NCBI GenBank assembly: GCA_022842805.1
Contig: JALHOX010000022.1
Span: forward strand, 1-22,059
Length of the DNA stretch: 22,059 bases
Direction of reading: 5' to 3'
From: Phycisphaerae bacterium
GTDB taxonomy: Bacteria > Planctomycetota > Phycisphaerae > UBA1845 > Fen-1342
The position numbers and the translations under genes are program-made. Numbering within the stretch: the first letter of the stretch is position 1; each line of letters opens with the position of its first letter. Below are positions 1-7,623 of the stretch, in pieces. The notes below the pieces were generated by a model that was given only the letters and a program-made list of their open reading frames with translations, was not told where the DNA came from and ran no database searches.

Positions 1-230
1 CCGCTGAAGATGTTCGGCGACTCGGCGTGGCCGTCGCCATGACTGTCCGCCGCATGCGACGCGCCGGCGTGGCTCGTGTCGGCGTGACCGGCGGCCGGGG
101 CGGCATGACCGGCGGCAGCCGGCGCGGCGTGGCCGGCGGCAGGCGGGTCCGATGCCCGAACCGCGGCGGTCGAAATCCAGCCGGCGAGCGCCAGAGTCAG
201 CATCGCCGTGGTGAATGTGCGCACCATCAT
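1..230 (-). CDS. atpF: F-type ATP synthase subunit b, N-terminal part (cut by window edge)
   Basis: Reading minus from the ATG at 228-230 gives 76 residues with no stop before the window edge. The product starts MMVRTFTTAMLTLALAGW, a signal-peptide-like segment ending near ASDPP, followed by an Ala/Gly/His-rich stretch (seven His between residues 34 and 68) and then SPNIFSG, where the membrane anchor of subunit b would be expected to begin. It lies 65 nt downstream of atpE, the usual a-c-b gene order. The b subunit forms the peripheral stalk of the ATP synthase. The identification rests on gene order and on a similar exported N-terminus in planctomycetal b subunits as I recall them; the diagnostic helical stalk is outside the window. 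A second in-frame ATG lies at 225-227. Confidence 0.72.
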   Translation of the reverse strand, partial: MMVRTFTTAMLTLALAGWISTAAVRASDPPAAGHAAPAAAGHAAPAAGHADTSHAGASHAADSHGDGHAESPNIFS

Positions 231-295
231 CGTTCTCGCTCTCTTCGTGTGACGCACCGCGGCGCAGGGCCGCGGCACGAGGTCCATCCGAAGAC

Positions 296-610
296 TTAGC
301 CCTTGATGAGCACCATCAGGATCGCGAAGAACGCCGCGCCTTCGATCATGGCCGCGGTGATGATCATCGGGGTGAACATCGCGCCGGCGGCTTCGGGCTG
401 ACGGGCGATCGACTCGACCGTCGCGCCGCCGATGCGGCCGATGCCGAGGCCGGCGCCGATGATGGCCAGGCCGGCGCCGACGATGGCGAGGCCCTTCATG
501 GGCTCGGGGGCCGCGCCTGTGCCGGTCTGGGCGAAGGCGGGCTGGGCCGTGGCGAGGGCCAGAACGGCCGCGAAGGCGGCGTAAGCAAGGAGTGAACGTA
601 CGTTGATCAT
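296..610 (-). CDS. atpE: F-type ATP synthase subunit c
   Basis: A 104-residue proteolipid of the rotor ring that carries protons through the membrane part of the synthase. Residues 1-28 resemble a cleavable signal peptide (ends PAFAQ). Two hydrophobic helices follow: the first has a Gly-rich GAGLAIIGAGLGIGRIGG pattern (residues 46-62), the connecting loop has the conserved ARQPEA (69-74), and the second carries the ion-binding Glu90 in AAMIEGAAFF. The residue aligned to the Na+-ligand Gln of sodium-type rings is Ile, and Glu90 is followed by Gly rather than Ser, so proton coupling is inferred. I chose the ATG at 608-610: it has an AAAAGG ribosome site 8 nt upstream, and a longer reading frame from 706 would place a charged tail before the signal peptide. 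It lies between atpB and atpF. Confidence 0.95.
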   Translation of the reverse strand: MINVRSLLAYAAFAAVLALATAQPAFAQTGTGAAPEPMKGLAIVGAGLAIIGAGLGIGRIGGATVESIARQPEAAGAMFTPMIITAAMIEGAAFFAILMVLIKG

Positions 611-695
611 GAAATCTACCTTTTCCTTTCCGATCCAACACTTGCGGTCGCGGTCCGCGCCGCCCCGCGTCAATTCAGTTTGTCGCTTCGTCGTC

Positions 696-776
696 GAGCA
701 AGGCACCGCCTTGCTCTTAATTTACCGTTCGTCATCTGACCGACCCGAGCAAGGCGAAGCCTTGCGCTACGGTCGG
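696..776 (-). repeat. Two related hairpins between atpB and atpE
   Basis: Positions 740-776 contain GCAAGGC-GAA-GCCTTGC (749-765) inside an outer stem CCGACC/GGTCGG (740-745 with 771-776). Positions 696-716 contain a perfect 9-bp stem GAGCAAGGC-ACC-GCCTTGCTC. Both share the GAGCAAGGC/GCCTTGC core with a 3-nt loop, so they look like two copies of one palindromic unit. They lie just after the atpB stop (780-782) and 86 nt before the atpE start. They could stabilise or punctuate the mRNA between a and c, whose products are needed in very different amounts, or be dispersed repeats. Neither has a strong T tract on the minus strand. Confidence 0.8.
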
Positions 777-779
777 CGG

Positions 780-1670
780 TCAATGGGCCGTCGCGTGGCC
801 GTGACCGTGATCGTGATCGTGCCCATGGTCGTGCTCGTGATCATCGTGATGAATGTTCACCGCCTGACCGAGAAACACAGCGGTCAGCGTGGTGAAGATG
901 AACGCGTGCAGGAACGCGACGAGAATTTCCAAGAAGTTGAAGGCCACGCTGCCCAGCACGACGGGGATCGCCACGCCGAAGGCCGCCGCCGCCCCTTTTG
1001 CCGCATACGCCTGGCCGATGAACGAGAGCATCACCGCGAGGATGATGTGGCCGGCCAGCATGTTCGCAAAAAGACGGATGCACAGCGCCATGGCTTTGAA
1101 GCCGAGGCCGAGAATTTCGAGAATCGCGATGAACCAGGCCAGGTAAGGCGGGCCCATGAAAAAGTGCTTGATGTAGCCCGCGCCGCTGTACTTGAGGCCG
1201 TTGATGACGACCATCAGGAGCGTGATGAGGGCCAGCGTGCCGGTGGTCCAGATATTGCCCGTGCCCGTGCCGCCGACCCAGTGGCCCGGAACCCACGAGA
1301 ACCAATCGGCCAGCGGAATCATGCCGAGGATGTTCACGGCCGCCAGGAAGAAGAACAGCGACCAAAGGAACGGCGTGAAGGTATCGGTGTGTTTGCCGAG
1401 GTTCGGCTCAAAGATCTGCGAGCGGAGGGTGATGCAGACCGTCTCGACGGCGTTTAGCCCGCGCGCCGGCACCAGCCTGCCGACTTCGTCCATCCCTCGG
1501 CGGCCCCGGACAGCCATCGGGAGCAGCCAGATCAGCAACAGGGCGGCGACCGCCTGCATGAAAACGTGGTTCGTCAGAATCGGGAATGTCCAGATTCCCT
1601 CACCCACCGTGAAGCCGTGCTGCACGACGTGATTCAAAGGATCGCCGGACATGAGAAAAAGCGAGTTCAT
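780..1670 (-). CDS. atpB: F-type ATP synthase subunit a
   Basis: A 296-residue membrane protein forming the proton half-channels next to the c ring. Several hydrophobic helices are visible. The essential Arg is Arg199 in ALCIRLFANMLAGH, and the last helix reads LHAFIFTTLTAVFLGQAV (254-271). The C-terminus is unusual: residues 274-296 hold 11 His interspersed with Asp and Gly. The ATG at 1668-1670 overlaps the TGA of the upstream gene by 4 nt (ATGA), and a GAGGTGA ribosome site lies 8-9 nt upstream, so this start is preferred over Met7. The overlap suggests translational coupling within the atp operon. Confidence 0.96.
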   Translation of the reverse strand: MNSLFLMSGDPLNHVVQHGFTVGEGIWTFPILTNHVFMQAVAALLLIWLLPMAVRGRRGMDEVGRLVPARGLNAVETVCITLRSQIFEPNLGKHTDTFTPFLWSLFFFLAAVNILGMIPLADWFSWVPGHWVGGTGTGNIWTTGTLALITLLMVVINGLKYSGAGYIKHFFMGPPYLAWFIAILEILGLGFKAMALCIRLFANMLAGHIILAVMLSFIGQAYAAKGAAAAFGVAIPVVLGSVAFNFLEILVAFLHAFIFTTLTAVFLGQAVNIHHDDHEHDHGHDHDHGHGHATAH

Positions 1671-2122
1671 CCGCGAGTCACCTCAACCCGCGCCGCCAGC
1701 ATGCGCCGCGAAAATCGAATCAGGACGAAGGCCTCGACGGCCAGGAAAATCATTTGAGCGCCGCCCACGGCGAGCCACATCGTCCGCCGCGCGGGCTCGG
1801 CCAGGGCGTAGCCGACGACGATCGCAAGGCCCAGGCCGACCATGGGGCGAACCGCGAGCCAGCCGAGGATGCCGGCGGCCATGCGCTTCGGGTCGGGGCC
1901 GGCCAGGGCCGCGGGAGGCGCGATTGCGACCAACCCGCTGACCAGCGTGATCAGCAGAGCGATCGTGAGCGGTTCGACCAACGTGGGCAGGTTGTACAGC
2001 GCGCAGAACAGCAACACGCCGAGGCCCAGCGCCGCGGCGCAGGCCATGAGCGGGGCGACCAGCCCGAGATAGAGGCTGGTCCGCGAGGTCGAATGGTTCG
2101 GCCTATCGCTGTTCATCATCAT
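1667..2122 (-). CDS. AtpI-like four-helix membrane protein of the atp operon
   Basis: About 151 residues with four predicted membrane helices, beginning near LYLGLVAPLMACAAALGLGV, then a second helix about LTIALLITLVSGLVAI, a third around MVGLGLAIVVGYAL and a fourth around GGAQMIFLAVEAF. There are no recognisable catalytic residues. Its position between atpZ and atpB and its topology match the AtpI family, thought to assist assembly of the c ring or Mg2+ supply. Three consecutive ATG codons at 2114-2122 are the likely start region, overlapping the end of the upstream gene by about 20 nt; a longer frame to 2164 has no ribosome site. Family placement is by topology and context, not by a strong motif. 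Confidence 0.72.
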   Translation of the reverse strand: MMMNSDRPNHSTSRTSLYLGLVAPLMACAAALGLGVLLFCALYNLPTLVEPLTIALLITLVSGLVAIAPPAALAGPDPKRMAAGILGWLAVRPMVGLGLAIVVGYALAEPARRTMWLAVGGAQMIFLAVEAFVLIRFSRRMLAARVEVTRG

Positions 2123-2417
2123 CCGTACGGTGAGTCTCGTTTTTCTGAGGATGAGCATGCTCATCCCGCGGCCGCGCCGACCGCTGCGTTTCCTGCTGCA
2201 TCTGCATCGCCCGGCGAATCAGATGGACCATGCCGCCGATGCAGCCCAGAATCGCCGCCGTTACGACTGCGATCGGGCTTGAACCGAGCTGCCGATCAAT
2301 CGCCCAGCCGAGCAGAACGAAGCCGACGAGCCCGCCGGCCAGCTCTGTCCCAAGGGTGGCATAGCGCCAGACCGGAGGCCCGCTGGGGATTCTCCGCCGC
2401 TCGCGATCCTGTTCCAT
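2103..2417 (-). CDS. AtpZ/AtpI-type small membrane protein, first gene of the atp operon
   Basis: A 104-residue protein with a charged N-terminus (MEQDRERRR), two membrane helices (about ATLGTELAGGLVGFVLLGWAI and IAVVTAAILGCIGGMVHLI) and a hydrophilic tail rich in His, Asp and Arg. The WRYATLGTELAGG start and the GW-ID-LG turn are typical of the small ATPase-gene-1 family (AtpZ) that precedes atpI and atpB in many operons. I chose ATG 2415-2417 with GAGG 8 nt upstream; a TTG at 2442-2444 would add nine residues. It is the first gene after the promoter at 2506-2535. It ends in TAG at 2103, overlapping the next gene. Confidence 0.8.
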   Translation of the reverse strand: MEQDRERRRIPSGPPVWRYATLGTELAGGLVGFVLLGWAIDRQLGSSPIAVVTAAILGCIGGMVHLIRRAMQMQQETQRSARPRDEHAHPQKNETHRTDDDEQR

Positions 2418-2505
2418 CGCGAGACCCTCGTCCACGCTCGACAACCAAACCGCCGGAGTTTCGGAAACGCCGCTCCCGCGCCGTGCCCATCGTCGTGGGT
2501 CGAGG

Positions 2506-2535
2506 AATCTAGCGGGGGTGGCGCGGGGCGGTCAA
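2506..2535 (-). promoter_or_regulatory. Sigma70-type promoter of the atp operon
   Basis: On the minus strand TTGACC (2535-2530) is separated by exactly 18 nt from TAGATT (2511-2506). Transcription would start near 2499, giving a leader of about 80 nt before the ATG at 2417. It is the only good match upstream of the first atp gene. Confidence 0.72.
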
Positions 2536-2887
2536 GCGCGGAGAAGAGAACTAAATTTTGCGAACAATGGGTGTCACTGGCGTATCGCCGCTATCTCCGC
2601 CGGAGGTCCGCTTTCCTATAGCTGACGCCTCGGTGGCACCGCCGTTGACCTCGACGCAGCCGCCCACAGCACCCGAGCCGGATCGCCGGCGCTAGATTTG
2701 AAAATGCGCAAGCGGTCCCGCGTGACCCGTTAGAATCCGAAAGATCGCACCGACTGACTCCCGTATTCACGCTCGTGCGTGAGAGCAGTCCGCTTCGCCG
2801 GTGCCGCAGCGCCAGCCCCGTCCGCCGCGCCGCGCCGCCCATGCGACGCCCGATTGCCGACCCCCTGGGTTTTTGGAACCGCACTGG
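2536..2887. other. Intergenic region between the atp operon and the sigma factor gene
   Basis: No convincing gene is visible. Open frames here are antisense or upstream extensions of the sigma factor with Pro/Arg-rich composition. A TAGATT at 2693-2698 and a TAGAAT at 2731-2736 on plus could be -10 elements for the sigma-kinase genes, but neither has a -35 match at 16-18 nt. Confidence 0.5.
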
Positions 2888-3484
2888 ATGGCCCCGCAAG
2901 CCGAAGATCGCTCGCACGAATCCGCGATGATCACGCGGCTGGCGCAGGCCGCCGGCGCGGGGGATGCGGCCGCCGCCAGCGAGCTTTTGCCGCTGGTTTA
3001 TGACGAGTTGCGGCGGATGGCGGCGGCGAAGCTGGCCCGCACGCCGCCGGGGCAGACGTTGCAGGCCACGGCGCTGGTGCATGAGGCCTATCTGCGGCTC
3101 CTGGGCGAGGCACGCGAATCGTGGCAGAGCCGGGCGGAGTTCTTCTTCGCGGCGGCCCGGGCCGTACAGCACATTTTGGTCGAGGAGGCCCGCAAGAAGG
3201 CCTCGCTGAAGCGCGGCGGCGGGCGAAAGCGCGTAAATCTCGACGAGCTGCGCGTGGCCGAAGAGGCGCCGCCGGACGAGATGCTGGCCCTCGATGAGGC
3301 GTTGCGCGAGTTGGAACAGACCGACGCGACCTCGCACCGCATCGTGATGCTGCGGTTCTTCACCGGCCTGTCGGAGAAAGAATCGGCCGAGCTGACGGGG
3401 ATGAGCGAGCGAACGCTGCGGCGGGAGTGGCAGTTTGCGCGGGCGAAGCTCCATCAGCGACTGAGCAAGGTGGCGGAGGGTTAG
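2888..3484 (+). CDS. ECF-type RNA polymerase sigma factor (planctomycetal type)
   Basis: About 198 residues. The N-terminal half is a sigma region 2, including LLPLVYDELRRMA, ALVHEAYLRLL and FFFAAARAVQHILVEEAR, in the spacing typical of the ECF subgroup abundant in planctomycetes. The C-terminal half is sigma region 4 with a helix-turn-helix around GLSEKESAELTGMSERTLRREW. It would direct RNA polymerase to a specific gene set. No anti-sigma gene follows; instead a membrane Ser/Thr kinase starts 4 nt after the stop, so control by phosphorylation is inferred. The start is uncertain: ATG 2888 and ATG 2927 are both possible, and a longer frame from 2801 has an unlikely Pro/Arg-rich extension. Confidence 0.9.
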   Translation: MAPQAEDRSHESAMITRLAQAAGAGDAAAASELLPLVYDELRRMAAAKLARTPPGQTLQATALVHEAYLRLLGEARESWQSRAEFFFAAARAVQHILVEEARKKASLKRGGGRKRVNLDELRVAEEAPPDEMLALDEALRELEQTDATSHRIVMLRFFTGLSEKESAELTGMSERTLRREWQFARAKLHQRLSKVAEG

Positions 3485-3488
3485 CCGC

Positions 3489-6400
3489 ATGAGCCGCCTG
3501 CAGCCCAACCACGACACGGGCGAATCGTCGTTCGTCTCGATCGAGGCGCGGGCCAAGCAGCTCTTTTTCGACGCGGTCGATCTGCCCCAAGGCGAGCGGA
3601 CGGCGTTCGTGGGTCGGGCCTGCGGCGAACACGTCGCCCTGCGCGACGCGGTGCTGGCGCTACTGAGCCATAGCGATCTGGCGGGCGAGAGCTTTCTGGC
3701 CGGGCCCACGACCGGCACCAGCAGCACGAGCCTGGCGAGCGCGATCGCGAGTGGCGCGCCGAGCAACGCCATCGGCCCGTTTCGCCCGCTACGGATCATC
3801 GGCGAAGGCGGCATGGGCACGGTCTACGAGGCCGAGCAGCATCACCCGCGCCGCCGCGTGGCGCTGAAGGTCATTCGCGGCGGACGGCTGAGCGAATCGC
3901 TGCGGCGGCGTTTTGAGCATGAAGCCGAAATCCTCGGCCGCCTGTCGCATCCGCATATCGCACAACTACACGAGTTCGGCGTCAGCGAGTCGGGCCAGCT
4001 TTTCTTTGCGATGGAGTTTGTGCCCGGCAAGCCGTTGCGGGCGTTTTGCGATGAAGAGAATCTGCCGACGCGCGCCCGCATCGAGCTGATGATCGCGATC
4101 TGCCAGGCGGTCGACTATGCCCATCGGCAGGGAGTGATTCATCGCGACCTGAAGCCCGGCAACATTCTCGTGGCGCGTCATGACGACAAGCCCTGGCCCA
4201 AAGTCATCGATTTCGGCATCGCCAAGGCGACTGACGCGGCGGGCTTCGATCAGACGGCGCTGACGATGTCGCAGCAGATCCTGGGCACGCCGGCCTATAT
4301 GAGCCCCGAGCAGATCGCGGGAGACATGGAGCGCATCGACGCGCGGACGGACATCTACGCCCTGGGCGTCATTCTCTATGAGCTGGTGTCGGGCCGGCTG
4401 CCATTCGACCTGCGTCAGCGCCCGCTGGCGGAGGCGGCCCGCATCGTGCGCGAAGATGAGCCGTCGGCGCTGACGATCGTCGCCGGCGGCAGCCAGGGCG
4501 CTCGCAAGGCCGATCGCGACCTGTCGACCATCGTCGCCAAGACGCTGGAGAAAACCCCGGCGCGGCGCTACGCGTCGGCGGCCGAGCTGGCGAACGATCT
4601 GTTGCGCTATATCAACCATGAGCCGATCGTGGCCCGGCCGGCGAGCGCGGCGTACCAACTGCGCAAATTCGCCCAGAGGCACCGGGCGATCGTCGCCGGC
4701 ACGGCGGCGGTCTTTGTCACCCTGATCGGCGGAATCATCGGCACATCGGTCGCGCTGCGCCAGGCGCTGGTCGCGCGCGACGCCGAGCAGGCCGCCAAGC
4801 AACTGGCTCAGAAAAACGCGGACGAGGCGCGACGATCGGCGCGGCGATCGGAGGCGGTCGTCACGCTCCTCACGCGCGATCTGGTCGGCATGGGCGACGA
4901 CCCGCGCAACATGCGCGATATTCGCTTCAGCGAGGTGCTGGATCGCGCGGCGGCGCGGGCCGAAGAGACTTTGTCGGGCGAGCCGGACCTGCGGGCGGCG
5001 GTTTTCGCGGCCCTCTCCCGCTCCTACGGGACACTTGGGCTCTTTCAGCCTGCGACAGCGACGGCGGACGCCGCCCTTCGAGCGCAGTGTGAGATGCCGC
5101 CCGGTCAGGAGTCGGATCTGTACGACACCTATAAGCTGCGGGGCGCGGCCGCGTTGGAAATGGACCGCTTTGAAGCGGCCGAGGCGGACCTCGAAAAGGC
5201 TCGCGCCGGGCTCAGCGCGCTGCACGGCGAAGACGACGCGCGCACGCTGGACGTGGACTCGGACCTGGCCGCGTTGCATGAACGCAGGGGAGAATTTCCG
5301 AAAGCCATCGCGCTGCGCAAGCGCGTCTGCGACGGCCGCCGGCGCATCTTCGGGGAAAGGTCGACGGAGTATCTTCGCGCGGCGGTCGGCTTGGGGGCCT
5401 CGCTGATGCGAAGCGGCGACTCGAAGGCGGCGGAAGCGCAGTATCGAGCGCTGATCGCCGAGATGGAGTCTCACCCGGGCGAACACACGCTGGAGCTCAG
5501 CGCCGCGCTGCACGATTTGACGACGATCTACACCGAAATCGGAGAGCTCGACGCGGCCGAGGTGACCTGTCGGCGCGTGCTGGAGATCACCTCGAAAACG
5601 CGCGATCCCCAGCATCCCGATGTGCTGGCGGCCCGCTCCCAACTGGCCAACATCCTGTCCAAGCGCGGGAACAGATCCGAGGCGCTCCGGATTCGCCAGG
5701 AGGTTGTCGCCGATTATCGCGCACGGCTGGGCCCCGATCATCAGCACACACTGACGGCGGTCAACAATCTCGCCAATTCGCTGAGCATGACCGGGCGGCA
5801 TGCCGAGGCCGAGCCGCTGCTGCGCGACAATCTTGCCCGGCGGATCGCGAAGTTTGGCCAGACACATCCCGATATCGCGGAGGCGCAGGAAGCCCTGGCC
5901 GGTTGCCTCGTTCGACAGAAGAAGTGGTCGGAAGCCATCGAGAACTACGAGGCGGCGCTCGAAGTGGCGCGGCGTGTCTTTCCGCCCGATTCGCCGTACG
6001 AGACGCAGATCCTCTCCAATTTGGCTACCGCCATGCGCGATGGGGGGGTTATCGAGTCGGCGGAGGTTGTGATGCGCATGCTGATCGAGCAGGAGGCTCG
6101 CTCGCTGGGCCCCGCGGCCAACTACACGCTCGACGATCAGCGCATGCTGGCTGAACTATTGCTCATGGACAATCGTCCCCTCGAGGCCGAGGCGTTGATT
6201 CGCGACGTGGTGAGCAAGCGCCCGACGGTCGATCCCAAAAGCACGCGACGATTTGTCCGCGACCGGCTGACCCTCGCCGAAGCTCTGCGCGACCTCGGCA
6301 GCTTTGCCGCGGCCGAGGCGGTCTTTGACCAGGTGGAAATGCATCTGGACGTCTCCGATCTTGGCGACGGGCTATTGCGGCGCCTGGCCGACGGACGCGC

Positions 6401-6500
6401 GTTGCTCTTCGAGCGCTGGATGGCCCGCAGCGACGACCCGGGACTGGCGGCGGAATTCGAAACGTGGCGGGCCTGCGCGGCGGCGACGCGCCATCCCTGA
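3489..6500 (+). CDS. Membrane Ser/Thr protein kinase with TPR-type repeats
   Basis: A 1003-residue protein. Residues 1-95 are a helical N-terminal region. Residues 97-375 are a Hanks-type kinase with all key residues: glycine loop GEGGMG (105-110), Lys127 in VALKVI, HRDLKPGN (218-225), DFG (241-243) and GTPAYMSPEQ (266-275). One membrane helix follows (about 401-423), then a coiled-coil-like Ala/Arg/Gln segment. The rest, to the C-terminus, is made of TPR-type helical repeats with recurring EAEALL/EAE-R patterns and LAN-L-- spacing. The kinase is cytoplasmic and the TPR part is expected outside the membrane, where it may sense a protein or ligand. GGAGGG lies 8 nt before the ATG, overlapping the end of the sigma gene, so the two are co-transcribed and probably functionally paired. 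Confidence 0.95.
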   Translation: MSRLQPNHDTGESSFVSIEARAKQLFFDAVDLPQGERTAFVGRACGEHVALRDAVLALLSHSDLAGESFLAGPTTGTSSTSLASAIASGAPSNAIGPFRPLRIIGEGGMGTVYEAEQHHPRRRVALKVIRGGRLSESLRRRFEHEAEILGRLSHPHIAQLHEFGVSESGQLFFAMEFVPGKPLRAFCDEENLPTRARIELMIAICQAVDYAHRQGVIHRDLKPGNILVARHDDKPWPKVIDFGIAKATDAAGFDQTALTMSQQILGTPAYMSPEQIAGDMERIDARTDIYALGVILYELVSGRLPFDLRQRPLAEAARIVREDEPSALTIVAGGSQGARKADRDLSTIVAKTLEKTPARRYASAAELANDLLRYINHEPIVARPASAAYQLRKFAQRHRAIVAGTAAVFVTLIGGIIGTSVALRQALVARDAEQAAKQLAQKNADEARRSARRSEAVVTLLTRDLVGMGDDPRNMRDIRFSEVLDRAAARAEETLSGEPDLRAAVFAALSRSYGTLGLFQPATATADAALRAQCEMPPGQESDLYDTYKLRGAAALEMDRFEAAEADLEKARAGLSALHGEDDARTLDVDSDLAALHERRGEFPKAIALRKRVCDGRRRIFGERSTEYLRAAVGLGASLMRSGDSKAAEAQYRALIAEMESHPGEHTLELSAALHDLTTIYTEIGELDAAEVTCRRVLEITSKTRDPQHPDVLAARSQLANILSKRGNRSEALRIRQEVVADYRARLGPDHQHTLTAVNNLANSLSMTGRHAEAEPLLRDNLARRIAKFGQTHPDIAEAQEALAGCLVRQKKWSEAIENYEAALEVARRVFPPDSPYETQILSNLATAMRDGGVIESAEVVMRMLIEQEARSLGPAANYTLDDQRMLAELLLMDNRPLEAEALIRDVVSKRPTVDPKSTRRFVRDRLTLAEALRDLGSFAAAEAVFDQVEMHLDVSDLGDGLLRRLADGRALLFERWMARSDDPGLAAEFETWRACAAATRHP

Positions 6501-6608
6501 ACCCGGTCCGTAGAATTGACTCTGGTGGTTGCCCGCGCGCGGCGCGGATTCTCGCGCTCGTGTTCCTCCCGGGCAAATCGCCTCGTTGCATCGGCGGAGC
6601 CAGCGGCA

Positions 6609-7493
6609 TTGAGCCTTGTTAACGACGAAGCCGTCGTCCTCCGTCTGAGCGACTTCTCGGAAACTTCGCAGGTCGCGACGCTGCTCAGCCGTCGGCACGG
6701 CAAATTGCGGCTGCTGGCGAAGGGGGCCCGTCGCAGCACGAAGGAACGCTTCGTGCCCGGTCTCGATCTGCTGGAGTGGGGCGATGTGCTCTATCGCCCG
6801 GCCCGCGGCGACGGGCAGCTCGGCACCCTCGCGGAGTGGAAGCAGCGCGAGCTGTTCCTCGGCCTGCGCGACTCGCTCGCGGCCGCGCAGTTCGCCCAAT
6901 ACGCCGCCGAAATCACCACGATGTTGGTCGCCGAAGACGACCCGCACGCGACGCTGTTTGAGGCGCTGCTGACGCTGTTGGGCGGGCTGGCGGGCGAAGA
7001 CGCGGCCGGTGGGCAACGCGACGGAGGATCGCTGGAGCGGCGTCAACGCCCTGCTTCATCGGCCGACACGCCCTCGACGTTGATGTTCGCCCGGCGCCTC
7101 GTCGGTTATCAGCAAACGCTGATCTCTGAAATCGGGCTCATGCCGCAGCTCGACGCGTGCGTCGCCTGCGGCCGCGAGCGGGCCGCGGGGCGGGCCGCGT
7201 ACTTCAGCCCCAAGTCGGGCGGCGTCATCTGTCGCTCCTGTGCCGCCGAGCGGGGCGACCGCCTGCGGCTGATGAAGGCGCCCGCGCTCGATCTGCTGCT
7301 TCGAACGGCGGAATCCGATGGTTTGGTTGACAGCGCGGAGCTCGCGCCGGTTGATCTGGGCGACGCGGTCAAGCTTGCGCTTGTCTGCTTCGAGTTCCTG
7401 GATGAATGCATGCGCCGCGCCGCCGAGCGCGAGACGCAGCTATCGGCCGCATGCGCGCGTCTGATTCGTCGCGAGGCCCCCGGCTCCCCATAG
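6609..7493 (+). CDS. recO: DNA repair protein RecO
   Basis: RecO loads RecA on gaps with RecF and RecR. The N-terminal OB fold is recognisable in NDEAVVLRLSDFSETSQV and LSRRHGKLRLLAKGARR. The middle is helical and holds an apparent Gly/Arg/Ser-rich insertion (about 7000-7075). A zinc-finger-like segment CVACGRE ... CRSC follows, with the family pattern FSPKSGGVICRSC. The chosen start is TTG 6609-6611, giving MSLVNDEAVVL with GGAG 9 nt upstream. The frame is open back to a TTG at 6516 but that adds 31 residues rich in Arg and Ser that RecO lacks. The gene is 108 nt after the kinase and may be read with it. It converges with the PEP-CTERM gene on minus. Confidence 0.9.
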   Translation: MSLVNDEAVVLRLSDFSETSQVATLLSRRHGKLRLLAKGARRSTKERFVPGLDLLEWGDVLYRPARGDGQLGTLAEWKQRELFLGLRDSLAAAQFAQYAAEITTMLVAEDDPHATLFEALLTLLGGLAGEDAAGGQRDGGSLERRQRPASSADTPSTLMFARRLVGYQQTLISEIGLMPQLDACVACGRERAAGRAAYFSPKSGGVICRSCAAERGDRLRLMKAPALDLLLRTAESDGLVDSAELAPVDLGDAVKLALVCFEFLDECMRRAAERETQLSAACARLIRREAPGSP

Positions 7494-7547
7494 CGGGAGG
7501 CGTCAGACGCCGTCCGGGGGTGGAATGAAACGCCCGAAAAGCATCGG

Positions 7548-7591
7548 AAAACAGCGACGGGAGCCAGCGATTGTTGTCGCCGCTCCCGTCG
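7548..7591 (-). terminator. Rho-independent terminator of the PEP-CTERM gene
   Basis: A 10-bp perfect stem, CGACGGGAGC (7555-7564) with GCTCCCGTCG (7582-7591), lies 33 nt after the stop of the minus-strand gene. In the minus direction it is followed by CTGTTTTCC. On plus there is no T tract, so it mainly serves the minus gene and may also block read-through from recO. Confidence 0.7.
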
Positions 7592-7623
7592 TCCTTCCTC
7601 TCCAAAATCGTGAAGCCGCGGGG

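Noticed and set aside
2591..3820. Open frame of 409 codons on minus over the sigma and kinase genes
   Set aside because: No motif and Arg/Leu-rich; overlaps two well-supported genes on plus.
3966..5867. Open frame of 633 codons on minus, antisense to the kinase gene
   Set aside because: Arg/Gln/Leu-rich translation without domains; the plus frame is an intact kinase with a ribosome site.
7046..7060. Short dyad GGCGT-CA-ACGCC in the recO insertion, considered as a repeat element
   Set aside because: Only 5 bp per arm, expected by chance in DNA this rich in GC.
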